Shown here piece by piece: positions 1-7,892 of a stretch of 64,000 nt of DNA. The stretch lies in NCBI RefSeq assembly GCF_021287135.1, contig NZ_JAJTBB010000089.1, positions 56,094 through 120,093 of the forward strand. Reading direction: 5' to 3'. The first letter of the stretch is position 1. Every line of letters starts with the position of its first letter. This stretch comes from Acidovorax sp. (GTDB taxonomy: Bacteria; Pseudomonadota; Gammaproteobacteria; Burkholderiales; Burkholderiaceae_C). The notes under the pieces were generated by a model, which saw only the letters and a program-made list of their open reading frames with translations, searched no databases and was not told where the DNA came from. The position numbers were made by a program, and so were the translations under genes.

Positions 1-477
1 CTCAAGGTGCTGGCGGCCGAGGGACTGGTCACGATGAAGGTGCGCCGTGGCGCCTATGTGACCGAGATGAGCGAAAAGGACTTGCGCGACGTGTACCACC
101 TGCTGTCGCTGCTGGAGAGCGACGCGGCGGGCGTGGTTGCGCAGCGGGCCACGCCCGCCCAGCTCCAGGCCCTGCAGGCCCTGCACACCGAGCTGGAGGC
201 CGCGGTGAACGACCGTGAAAAGTTCTTCGCCATCAACGAGCGTTTTCACATGCAGCTGCTGGAGATGGCCGACAACCGCTGGCGCAGCCAGATGGTGGCC
301 GATCTGCGCAAGGTCATGAAGCTCAACCGCCACAACTCGCTGCTCAAGCAAGGGCGTATCGAAGATTCACTGCGCGAGCACCGTAGCATCCTGGATGCCA
401 TGCTCGCGCGCAACGGCCCGGCGACCGTGCAGGCCATGCAGGAGCACTTTTCGCACGGCCTCGAAGCAGCGACCTGA
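1..477 (+). CDS. GntR-family transcriptional regulator (FCD domain), 5' truncated by window edge
   Basis: The frame is open from base 1 and stops at 475-477, so the N-terminus lies outside the window. The first residues (LKVLAAEGLVTMKVRRGAYV) are the end of a GntR winged helix: recognition helix, then the wing RRGAYV. The remaining ~135 residues are all-helical, with a DVYHLLSLLES start and the spaced acidic and histidine residues (ERFHMQLLE, EHRSILDAM) of the FCD ligand-binding domain of FadR-type regulators. Such proteins usually repress catabolic genes and release DNA on binding a carboxylate. The target is not visible here. The gene ends 23 bp from a convergent gene. Confidence 0.85.
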   Translation, partial: LKVLAAEGLVTMKVRRGAYVTEMSEKDLRDVYHLLSLLESDAAGVVAQRATPAQLQALQALHTELEAAVNDREKFFAINERFHMQLLEMADNRWRSQMVADLRKVMKLNRHNSLLKQGRIEDSLREHRSILDAMLARNGPATVQAMQEHFSHGLEAAT

Positions 478-500
478 ACGCGCGCCGCCGCGCCACCCCG

Positions 501-1835
501 TCACCGCATCTGGAACACTTCCTGGTGAAAGCGTGATTCGGGCATGCCCAGGGCCACCAGGCCCTTCTTGAGCGCCGCGCCAAACGGCGCCGGCCCGCAG
601 AACCAGATGTCGGCGTTTTCCCAGTCGGGCACCGCCGCCACCAGGCGCTGCGCGTCCAGCAGCCCGTCCCGCTCGCTCCACAGCACGTGCAGCGGCACGC
701 CCGCCGCTTCGGCGTCGCGGGCCAGCAGGCCGATGGCCTGCTCGTCGTACACGGAGGTGGGATGGAACAGGTCAATGGCCCGGCCATCGGGCGCAGCCGC
801 CAGCGCCTGCAGGCGCGCGATGAACGGCGTGATGCCAATGCCCGCGCCCACCCAGATCTGCCGCCGGCAGGGGCCGTCGAAGGTGAAGCGGCCGTAGGGC
901 CCCTCCACCCGCACGGCGTCGCCCACGCGCAGGCGGTCTTTCAAGGTGCGGGTGTAGTCGCCCAGGGCCTTGATGATGAAGGTGATGGTGCCCTGCCCGT
1001 TCCAGGCCGAGGCAATGGTGTAGGGGTGGTGTCCCTCGCCCTCGTGCAGCGTGAGGAACGCAAACTGCCCCGGCACATGTCCCGGCCAACGCCCGCCGCA
1101 CTGCACATCCACCTCCAGCACATCCAGCGCCGGGTGCTGGCGCAGGGCCGCCACCTGCCCCCGCACGGTGCGCCCGGCCCCCACGCGGCCGCGCAGCACC
1201 AGCACCGCAGACACCGTGCCCGCCGCCATCAACGCCGCCATGGCCGGGCCGAGCAAGCCCGTCCAGTCTTCAAACCGGAGCAGGAACACGGAGTGCGCCA
1301 CCAGGGCCAGGTAGGCCACGGCCATCAGGTGGTGGGTCTTGAAGAAGTACCGGTAGGGGAAGCGCTGGACCAACGCCAGCACCATCAGCACCAGCGCGCC
1401 ATAAAAGGCCCATTCGCCCACGCCTTCGGCCCAGCCGCGCTGGCTCTGGAAAAACTGCTGCACCGGCGCATCCAGCAGCTCCGGGCGCGGCCCGCGGGCG
1501 GGACGCTGCAGCCATCCCCAGCCCACCATCCACTTGGGCGCCTTGGCCAGCAGCCAGTGGCTGACCGAAATGACCAGCGCCGCAATGCCCAGCCACTTGT
1601 GCAGGCGGTACATCTTGTCCAGGCCCCCCAGCTGCGGCTCCACCGCGGCCGGCCGCGCGGCCAGCACCATGGCCGCGCTCATGACCCCCATGGCCAGCAC
1701 GCCGCCGTACTGCATCAGCACGGCACGCCAGGCGAAAAAATTGGGGGCAGTGGACCACGGGGTGGCATCGGTAGCCAGCCACAGACCACTCAACGCAAGA
1801 AGGTAGAGCCAGAAATATCGGTGAAGGGATCGCAT
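501..1835 (-). CDS. Ferric reductase-like flavocytochrome (ferredoxin reductase-type oxidoreductase)
   Basis: A 444-residue membrane oxidoreductase. Helices run at about 7-22, 40-60, 80-97, 143-158, 168-187 and 195-215. Histidines 79, 93, 168/169 and 181 fit the bis-heme ligands of the ferric-reductase transmembrane domain. The C-terminal half is a ferredoxin-reductase module: HPYTIAS (270-276) binds FAD, GAGIGITP (330-337) binds NAD(P)H and WFCGP (411-415) is the C-terminal signature. It should carry electrons from NAD(P)H through FAD and heme across the inner membrane; the acceptor (ferric iron, oxygen or other) is unknown. I chose the ATG at 1835 because it precedes the first membrane helix; a longer frame to 2018 adds 61 non-homologous-looking residues. 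Confidence 0.8.
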   Translation of the reverse strand: MRSLHRYFWLYLLALSGLWLATDATPWSTAPNFFAWRAVLMQYGGVLAMGVMSAAMVLAARPAAVEPQLGGLDKMYRLHKWLGIAALVISVSHWLLAKAPKWMVGWGWLQRPARGPRPELLDAPVQQFFQSQRGWAEGVGEWAFYGALVLMVLALVQRFPYRYFFKTHHLMAVAYLALVAHSVFLLRFEDWTGLLGPAMAALMAAGTVSAVLVLRGRVGAGRTVRGQVAALRQHPALDVLEVDVQCGGRWPGHVPGQFAFLTLHEGEGHHPYTIASAWNGQGTITFIIKALGDYTRTLKDRLRVGDAVRVEGPYGRFTFDGPCRRQIWVGAGIGITPFIARLQALAAAPDGRAIDLFHPTSVYDEQAIGLLARDAEAAGVPLHVLWSERDGLLDAQRLVAAVPDWENADIWFCGPAPFGAALKKGLVALGMPESRFHQEVFQMR

Positions 1836-2163
1836 AAAAGCCAACAGTCGCAAAAGAGTGGCCTCCACTGTAAGAACCGCGTGTAAACCTGGATTGACCT
1901 GGCGTGTCTGGCGTGTGAACAGAGGGGTGCATTGCGGTCGCTGCGGCGCCCAAACGGCGCGGATTTGCGATAGATCAAAGCGGGCCGCGCACCCAATCGC
2001 GGCGCCGCCATTCCGCATTCAGGAACAAACCATTCCTGACAATGCGCGCAATCCCACGGCGGTTCGGCCCGCCCCTGCTGGATATGATGCGCCGGCGCAC
2101 GCGAAGGAGCCCGTGCGCCCAGCCCTTGCCCGCCACGGCCTGCTCCGCCTGTTTGTGAGTCTG
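1836..2163. promoter_or_regulatory. Divergent intergenic region with a possible FNR/ANR-type box at 1965-1978
   Basis: About 330 bp separate the start codons of the ferric reductase (-) and the acyl-CoA ligase (+). TTGCG-ATAG-ATCAA at 1965-1978 matches 8 of 10 positions of the FNR/ANR consensus TTGAT-N4-ATCAA. No coding signal or terminator was seen. Redox control of a flavocytochrome gene would make sense, but one imperfect site is weak evidence. Confidence 0.25.
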
Positions 2164-4032
2164 ATGACGCTTTCCACCGCCGCCCCCCATTCCCTCGCCA
2201 GCGTCCAGACGCTGCCCCAGCTTCTTGCCTTCCGCGCCGCCAGCACCCCCGATGGCGCGGCCTACCGGGCCTTTGACGCCGCCTCGCAGACCTGGTCCCA
2301 GCTGAGCTGGGCGCAGGCCCAGCAGCGCGTGGACACCTGGGCCCGGGCCCTGGCCGCGCTGCAATTACCCCCAGCGGCGCGCGTGGCCATCCTGCTGCCC
2401 AACGGGCTGAACGCACTGTGTGCGGACCAGTCCACCCTGGCCACCGGCTGCGTGCCGGTGCCGCTGCACGCCATCGACAACCCCGGCAGCATTGCCTACA
2501 TCCTGGCGGACTGCGAGGCGTCGGTGCTCGTCGTCGAGCACGCCGCGCAGTGGGAAAAGATCCGCAGCGTGGGCACCGCCTTCCCGGCTTTGCGGGCCGT
2601 GGTGGTGACGGATGCGGAGACCCTGGCGCCGGCGGCCGCAGCGCAGGACGCCCCGGCCGTGGGTACGCTGGCGCAATGGCTGGCGGGTGCCGCCGCGCAG
2701 GCGGATGTGGCGCTGCCACCCCCGCCCGGCCCGCAGGACCTGGCAGCCATCGTGTACACCTCGGGCACCACCGGCAAACCCAAGGGCGTGATGCTCACGC
2801 ACCACAACGTCATCAGCGACGTGAAGGCGGTGCTGGAACGGATTGCGCCCACGGCAGACGACGTGTTCCTGTCCTTCCTGCCGCTGTCGCACACCTTTGA
2901 GCGCACGGGCGGGTACTACCTGCCGATGGCGTCCGGTAGCTGCGTGGCATACGCGCGCTCGGTATCCCAGCTGGCGGAAGACCTGAAGACCGTGCAGCCC
3001 ACGGTGCTGGTGTCGGTGCCGCGCATCTACGAGCGCATCCACGCCAAGCTGCTCGAAACCCTCTCGGGGAGCCCCTGGAAGATGCAGCTGTTTGAAGCCG
3101 CCCAGGCCAAGGGATGGGCGCGCTTTTGCGCCGCGCAGGGCTTGCCCGCGCCGGCGCAGGAGGGCTCCGCAGCCGGCGGCGGCTGGATGGCCGCCCTGCC
3201 CTGGCCCGTGCTGCGCGCCCTGGTGGCCAAGCCCCTGCTGGCCCAGTTTGGCGGGCGGGTGCGTGTGGCGGTCAGCGGCGGCGCGCCGCTGTCACCCACC
3301 ATTGCCAAGTGCTTTCTGGGCCTGGGCCTGCCGCTGGTGCAGGGCTACGGGATGACGGAGACCACGCCCGTGGTGTCGGTCAATGCACTGCATGACAACG
3401 ACCCTGCCAGCGTGGGCCGGGCGCTGCCGGGCGTGGAGGTGCGCATTGGCGAGAACCGCGAGCTGCAGGTGCGCGGCCCCATCGTGATGAAGGGCTACTG
3501 GAAGCGGCCCGAAGACACCGCCCGCACCGTGGACGCCGAGGGCTGGCTGGGCACAGGCGACCAGGCCGACATCGTGGACGGCCGCATCTACATCAAGGGC
3601 CGTATCAAGGAGATCATCGTCACCTCCACCGGCGAAAAAGTGCCGCCCGGCGACCTGGAGCTGGCCCTGCTGGCCGACCCTCTGCTGGAGCAGGCCTTTG
3701 TGGTGGGCGAGAACCGCCCCTTCATTGCCTGCGTGGCGGTGGTCAACGCCGACGAATGGAATCGCCTGGCCGCCGACCTGGGCCTGGACGCGCAGGACGC
3801 CGCCAGCCTCAACCATGCGAGCGTGCACCGCGCCGTGCTGGCGCGCATCGAGAAGAACACGGCCAGCTTTCCGCGCTACGCCGTGCCCCGCACCGTGCAC
3901 CTGACGCTCACGCCCTGGACGATTGAAAACACGTTCATGACGCCCACGCTCAAGCTCAAGCGCAACAACCTGATGGCCCACTTTGCAGCGGCCATCGAGG
4001 GGATGTACCAGCAAAAGCCCGGAGCACGGTAG
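2164..4032 (+). CDS. Long-chain acyl-CoA synthetase (AMP-forming)
   Basis: A 622-residue ANL-superfamily ligase that activates a fatty acid to acyl-AMP and then to the CoA thioester. The P-loop YTSGTTGKPKG is at 198-208, the adenine-binding GYGMTET at 394-400, and the hinge region GWLGTGDQADIVDGR followed by IKGRIKEIIVTSTGEKVPP near the C-terminus. These signatures and the length fit the FadD/bacterial ACSL group; chain-length preference cannot be read. The ATG at 2164 gives the normal N-terminus (TLPQLLAFRAASTPDG); 102 residues of open frame upstream look untranslated. The stop is 4 bp from the convergent stop of the next gene. Confidence 0.85.
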   Translation: MTLSTAAPHSLASVQTLPQLLAFRAASTPDGAAYRAFDAASQTWSQLSWAQAQQRVDTWARALAALQLPPAARVAILLPNGLNALCADQSTLATGCVPVPLHAIDNPGSIAYILADCEASVLVVEHAAQWEKIRSVGTAFPALRAVVVTDAETLAPAAAAQDAPAVGTLAQWLAGAAAQADVALPPPPGPQDLAAIVYTSGTTGKPKGVMLTHHNVISDVKAVLERIAPTADDVFLSFLPLSHTFERTGGYYLPMASGSCVAYARSVSQLAEDLKTVQPTVLVSVPRIYERIHAKLLETLSGSPWKMQLFEAAQAKGWARFCAAQGLPAPAQEGSAAGGGWMAALPWPVLRALVAKPLLAQFGGRVRVAVSGGAPLSPTIAKCFLGLGLPLVQGYGMTETTPVVSVNALHDNDPASVGRALPGVEVRIGENRELQVRGPIVMKGYWKRPEDTARTVDAEGWLGTGDQADIVDGRIYIKGRIKEIIVTSTGEKVPPGDLELALLADPLLEQAFVVGENRPFIACVAVVNADEWNRLAADLGLDAQDAASLNHASVHRAVLARIEKNTASFPRYAVPRTVHLTLTPWTIENTFMTPTLKLKRNNLMAHFAAAIEGMYQQKPGAR

Positions 4033-4036
4033 GTCT

Positions 4037-5188
4037 TCAGGCGGCCGCCGCGCTCGGGGTGCGGGTGCTCAGGGCGTCGGGGCGGTCCTGCGCATACACC
4101 GCGCCGAACCGGTTGCCCAGAAAACCCGCCAGCGCCACCGCCTCTTGCCCCACAAAACCCCGCTGCGGCAGGCGGCCCTGGGCCACCAGGTCCAGCGCCG
4201 TGCAGATGCCCGCCGCCGTGGTGAGCTGGATGGCACTCAGCGTGTGCCCGGCCACCCGGGTGCCGAGAATGCGGGCGGAGTAGGAGTCCTGCACCAGCCG
4301 CCCCTCGCGCAGCCCCGACGCTGTGGCAAACACCACGATCACGTCCTGATCGGTGGTCGGGATGGCGGTTTCCAGGATGTCGCGCAGCAGATCGCGCCGC
4401 TCGCGCAGGCGCAGGTCGTTGAGCAGCAGCTTCAGGATGGCGCAGTGCCCGGGGTAGCGGATGGACTGGTAGTCCACCTGCCGCGCCCTGCCAGCCAGCG
4501 TTTCGGTGAGCGTGCCCAGCCCGCCGGAAGTGTTGAAGGCTTCATATTCCACGCCATCCAAGGCAAAGGTTTCCAGCCCTTCCAGTGCGGGGACGGTGGT
4601 GCGCACGCCGTCCACGATGGCCTCGCAGGGGTTGCAGTATTCGTTGATGAGACCTTCTGTGCTCCACGTCAGGTTGTAGCGCAGGGCGCCCTGCGGGTAG
4701 CGGGGCAGCGCGCCCACGCGCATGCGCAGCGTGTGCAGGGCATCAAACCGGCGGGCCAGATCGTGGCCCACGATGCCGATGAAGCCCGGAGCGAGGCCGC
4801 ACTGGGGCATGAGCACGCTGCGGGCGTCGGCCGCCAGCGCGCGGATGGCCTGGGTGCTGGCCACGTCTTCGGTCAGGTCAAAGTAGTGCACGCCCGCTGC
4901 GGCACACAGCGTAGCCACCGGCACCGCGCGGTGAAACGGCAGCGCGTTGAGCACCGCAAAACGACCGTGGATGACCGTCTGCAGGCTCGCGTCGTCCGTA
5001 ACCCACTGCGTCGCCAGGCCCAAGGCCGCAACTTCGCCCAGGCGCGCGGGATCGCGGTCCGCCACGAGGATGTCGTAGTCGCCCGCGTGCTGGAGCAGCA
5101 GCGCCATGGCAAAGCCAATGTGGCCTGCGCCCAGGATGGTCACGCCGCGGCGGGCACAGGTGCTGGAAGAAACTGAAACGGTGGTCAT
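4037..5188 (-). CDS. Saccharopine dehydrogenase-family oxidoreductase (lysine 6-dehydrogenase-like)
   Basis: A 383-residue protein with an N-terminal Rossmann fold (GAGHIG at 20-25, acidic residue in LVADRDP) and a C-terminal saccharopine-dehydrogenase-type domain (STEGLINEYCNPCE, a segment common in these enzymes). Known relatives oxidise lysine, saccharopine or related amino acids with NAD(P)+. An Lrp/AsnC-type gene is transcribed divergently 172 bp away, the usual arrangement for an amino-acid-inducible catabolic gene and its sensor. I infer amino-acid catabolism, possibly of lysine, but cannot fix the substrate. Confidence 0.7.
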   Translation of the reverse strand: MTTVSVSSSTCARRGVTILGAGHIGFAMALLLQHAGDYDILVADRDPARLGEVAALGLATQWVTDDASLQTVIHGRFAVLNALPFHRAVPVATLCAAAGVHYFDLTEDVASTQAIRALAADARSVLMPQCGLAPGFIGIVGHDLARRFDALHTLRMRVGALPRYPQGALRYNLTWSTEGLINEYCNPCEAIVDGVRTTVPALEGLETFALDGVEYEAFNTSGGLGTLTETLAGRARQVDYQSIRYPGHCAILKLLLNDLRLRERRDLLRDILETAIPTTDQDVIVVFATASGLREGRLVQDSYSARILGTRVAGHTLSAIQLTTAAGICTALDLVAQGRLPQRGFVGQEAVALAGFLGNRFGAVYAQDRPDALSTRTPSAAAA

Positions 5189-5286
5189 GGCGGCACTCCC
5201 GGTGGATGCTCACTGCGCGAGGCGGTGAGAGGTGTTGTAGGAGCCTTGATGCTAGGCAAGGCTGCTGTCAATGTGTAGCGCCTGGA

Positions 5287-5300
5287 ATGTCGAAAAACAT
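5287..5300. promoter_or_regulatory. Candidate Lrp/AsnC operator between divergent genes
   Basis: An AT-rich stretch stands out in this GC-rich intergenic region and contains ATGT-CGAAAA-ACAT, an inverted repeat with 4-bp arms. Lrp-family proteins often bind loosely palindromic AT-rich sites between their own gene and a divergent target. Only one short site was seen. Confidence 0.25.
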
Positions 5301-5360
5301 GGAATCTTTTGCCATAGCGGCGAATATGATGGGCGTTATGACCTTTTTGGAGAAATGGCC

Positions 5361-5810
5361 GTGAGCCAGCCTCTGGACGCCACCGACCGCCAATTGCTGA
5401 GCCTGCTGCAGGCCAATGCACGCGAAGGCACCGCCACGCTGGCGCGCAAGCTGGGCCTGGCCCGTACCACCGTGGTGGCGCGTATTGCGCGGCTGGAACG
5501 CACGGGCGTGGTGGCCGGCTACGGCGTGCGACTGGGCGCGCCACTGGATGCCACCACCGTACGCGCTTGGTGCTCGCTCAGCGTGCTGCCCCGCGCAGCG
5601 CCCGCCGTGCTGCGGGCGCTGGCAGATATGCCCGAGGTGGAAGAGGTTTCGGCCGTGAGCGGGCCGTTTGACTACCTGGTGTTTCTGCGCTGCCCCACGC
5701 ACGAGCAGCTGGACGCCCTGCTCGACCGGCTGGGCCAGCTGGAGGGTGTGCACCAGACGCAGACCAGCATCGTGCTCAGCCGCAAGATCGACCGCAGGAG
5801 TATCGGGTGA
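5361..5810 (+). CDS. Lrp/AsnC-family transcriptional regulator
   Basis: A 149-residue regulator. An N-terminal helix-turn-helix (LDATDRQLLSLLQANAREG, then LARKLGLARTTVVARIARLE) is followed by a RAM ligand-binding domain (VEEVSAVSGPFDYLVFLRC). The family forms octamers that bind amino acids and regulate neighbouring genes; the divergent saccharopine-dehydrogenase-like gene is the obvious target. I prefer the GTG at 5361 because GGAG at 5349-5352 lies 8 nt upstream; the ATG at 5355 is only 2 nt from that ribosome site. The alternative adds two residues. Confidence 0.85.
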   Translation: MSQPLDATDRQLLSLLQANAREGTATLARKLGLARTTVVARIARLERTGVVAGYGVRLGAPLDATTVRAWCSLSVLPRAAPAVLRALADMPEVEEVSAVSGPFDYLVFLRCPTHEQLDALLDRLGQLEGVHQTQTSIVLSRKIDRRSIG

Positions 5811-5811
5811 C

Positions 5812-5850
5812 ATCCCCCTGAGCGGCTGCGCCGCCCGGTGCTGGCCGCCC
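5812..5850. repeat. GC-rich CCCCTGAG-type element between convergent genes
   Basis: The 48 bp between the Lrp gene and the convergent acyltransferase gene contain CCCCCTGAGCGGCTGCGCCG, with a CGGC..GCCG hairpin. A CCCCCTGAG start recurs at 19411, and a reverse version ends the hairpin array at 44098. It may act as a weak bidirectional terminator; there is no T-run. Confidence 0.35.
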
Positions 5851-5858
5851 CGAACGCG

Positions 5859-6446
5859 TCACACCTCGAACTGCGCCGGGTTCTTGCCCTGGATGGGCGC
5901 GTAAAACGCCTTGATGGCCGCCAGGTCGCGCTCCACATCGCCCGTGGGCTGGAACACCGGTCCCAGGCCCCCCACCTTGCGGCCGTAATCCACAAACGCC
6001 ATCACGATGGGCACCTGCGCCTGCTGGGCGATGAAGTAGAAGCCCGTCTTCCAGTGCCGCGTCTTGCCGCGCGTGCCCTCGGGCGGCACGATGAGCTGCA
6101 TGGGGCCCACGGCGTCGCGCATGGCCTGGGCCGAGCGGGCCACCAGGTTGCTGGCATGCTCCCGGTTCACCGGAATGCCGCCCAGCCAGCGCATCACGCC
6201 GCCAAAGGGCGCGCGGAACAGGCTCTGCTTGCCCATCCAGTACACCCGCAGGCGCAGCGAAAACGCCAGCATCAGGGTGTAGGGCAGATCCCAGTTGCTG
6301 GTGTGCGGGGCGGCTATCAGTACGCTCTTGGCAGCATCGGGCGGCAGGCGGCCTTCAACCCTCCAGCCCGCGATGCGCAGGGTGGCGCGGGAAACGGCGC
6401 GCAACAGGGTGTTGACCACGGGCGTGTCAAAGATGGTGTGGTGCAT
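5859..6446 (-). CDS. 1-acyl-sn-glycerol-3-phosphate acyltransferase-like protein (PlsC family)
   Basis: A 195-residue protein with the acyltransferase motifs H48-TSNW-D53 (block I, HX4D) and PEGTR at 122-126 (block III). It lacks the long N-terminal membrane helix of E. coli PlsC and is shorter (about 245 residues there), so it belongs to the short PlsC-like group often annotated as glycerol acyltransferase. It probably moves an acyl chain onto a lysophospholipid or another acceptor at the inner membrane; the substrate is not readable. The ATG at 6446 is the only start giving a normal N-terminus. Confidence 0.8.
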   Translation of the reverse strand: MHHTIFDTPVVNTLLRAVSRATLRIAGWRVEGRLPPDAAKSVLIAAPHTSNWDLPYTLMLAFSLRLRVYWMGKQSLFRAPFGGVMRWLGGIPVNREHASNLVARSAQAMRDAVGPMQLIVPPEGTRGKTRHWKTGFYFIAQQAQVPIVMAFVDYGRKVGGLGPVFQPTGDVERDLAAIKAFYAPIQGKNPAQFEV

Positions 6447-6839
6447 TGGAAGAGACCGGGCAGCACGGGCGTTGGCGGCAACACCGCTGCGCTGAGGAAA
6501 GGTGAGCTGCGGCACTGGGCCGCCTGTGTCTAAACGAAACAAAACGCGGGCGCGAGTATCGCTGATGCCCCTGGGTTCCACCTTGACCCACGGCAAACGG
6601 CTGCGCGGTGTCGGTGCGATCTTCGGTATCAAATTGATAGCTGCCGGCGCTTTACCTACAAGGGCTGGCGGCCGTTTTTGCTTCAAACCCCCTGCGCACC
6701 CAACACCCTGGCCGACGCCGGCCCCAACCCCGGTCGGGGATAATTGCTGCTTTGCGCGCGGCCGGGCTCCACAACACCACGCCCTTGCGCCCGGCGCCCG
6801 CCCCGCCCCGCCCTTTTTCCCACCCTTTGCCTGATTTCC
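6447..6839. other. 393-bp divergent intergenic region
   Basis: It lies between the start codons of the acyltransferase (-) and dusA (+). It contains one copy of the dispersed ~60-bp repeat (6627-6687). No other gene, RNA or clear promoter was recognised; the last 150 bp are very GC- and C-rich. Confidence 0.5.
6627..6687 (+). repeat. Dispersed ~60-bp repeat (family A), copy 1
   Basis: This is one of the best-preserved copies: an ATCAAATTGATAGCTG left end, a GGCGCTTT core, a weak inverted partner AAGGGCTGGCGGCC, and a TTTTTGCTTCAAA right end. It is intergenic, upstream of dusA. Confidence 0.7.
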
Positions 6840-7871
6840 GTGGACTCCACCTCCCTGAGCCCTTGGCGCATGTCCGTTGCCCCCATGATGGACTGGACTG
6901 ACCGCCACTGCCGCTACTTTCACCGGCTGCTGACGCGCCACACCCTGCTGTACACCGAGATGGTGAACGCCGGCGGCATCCTGTACGGTGGCACCGAACG
7001 GCACCTTCGCTACAACGCCGAAGAGCATCCGGTGGCGCTGCAGCTGGGCGGCAACGAGCCCGACAAGCTGGCCGAGGCCGCCCGCCTGGGCGCGCAATGG
7101 GGCTATGACGAGATCAACCTCAACTGCGGCTGCCCCAGCGACCGTGTGCAGCGCGGAGCCTTCGGCGCCAGCCTGATGAAGGCGCCGCAGCTGGTGGCCG
7201 ACTGCGTGAAGGCCATGCGCGACGCGGTGGGCTCTGACTTGCCTGTCACCGTCAAGCACCGCATTGGCATCGACAAGGTGGAGGACTACAGCTTCGTGCG
7301 CGACTTCATCGGCACCGTGGCCGAGGCCGGCTGCACCGTGTTCATCGTGCACGCCCGCAATGCCTGGCTGCAGGGCCTCTCCCCGAAGGAAAACCGCGAC
7401 ATTCCGCCCCTGCGCTACGAGGTGGTGCACCGCCTGAAGGCCGAGTTTCCGCAGTTCACCATCGCCATCAACGGCGGCATCCAGACCGACGCCGGGGTGC
7501 AGGAGCAGCTGACCCACCTGGACGGCGTGATGATCGGCCGCGAGGCCTACCACAACCCCTGGTGGCTGGCCCGCTGGGACCCGCTCTACTACGGCGAACA
7601 CGGTGGTGTGCCCTGCCCCCTGACCCGCGAGGAAGTGGAGCTGGCCATGGTCGAATACATGGAGCGCGAGGCCGCCCAGCACGGCACACCCTGGCCCCAC
7701 ATCGCCCGCCATATGCTGGGCCTGCGCCACAGCCTGCCCGGCGCACGCCTTTGGCGCCAGGTATGGAGCAACCACCTGCTCAAGGACCGGCCGGCGCGCG
7801 AGGTGCATGCGCTGGCGCAGCAGTCGTACCACCAGACAGCCGCCGAAGAGGCCGTTGCGCCGGCCCAGTAG
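6840..7871 (+). CDS. dusA: tRNA-dihydrouridine(20/20a) synthase DusA
   Basis: An FMN enzyme that reduces uridines in the tRNA D-loop. SVAPMMDWTDRHCRYF is the hallmark N-terminal FMN-binding strand of DusA, NLNCGCPSDRVQ carries the catalytic cysteine, and VMIGREAYHNP is the C-terminal barrel signature typical of DusA rather than DusB or DusC. The start is uncertain: GTG at 6840 gives the tryptophan-arginine that precedes SVAPM in DusA proteins, while ATG at 6870 would start inside the motif. Neither has a clear ribosome site. The 3' end lies 21 bp from a convergent gene. Confidence 0.92.
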   Translation: MDSTSLSPWRMSVAPMMDWTDRHCRYFHRLLTRHTLLYTEMVNAGGILYGGTERHLRYNAEEHPVALQLGGNEPDKLAEAARLGAQWGYDEINLNCGCPSDRVQRGAFGASLMKAPQLVADCVKAMRDAVGSDLPVTVKHRIGIDKVEDYSFVRDFIGTVAEAGCTVFIVHARNAWLQGLSPKENRDIPPLRYEVVHRLKAEFPQFTIAINGGIQTDAGVQEQLTHLDGVMIGREAYHNPWWLARWDPLYYGEHGGVPCPLTREEVELAMVEYMEREAAQHGTPWPHIARHMLGLRHSLPGARLWRQVWSNHLLKDRPAREVHALAQQSYHQTAAEEAVAPAQ

Positions 7872-7892
7872 CGCCGGCGGGCGTGGCTGCGG

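Noticed and set aside
1858-2163. N-terminal extension of the acyl-CoA ligase by 102 residues.
   Set aside because: The extra residues show no family resemblance and would cover the divergent promoter region; ATG 2164 gives the usual start.
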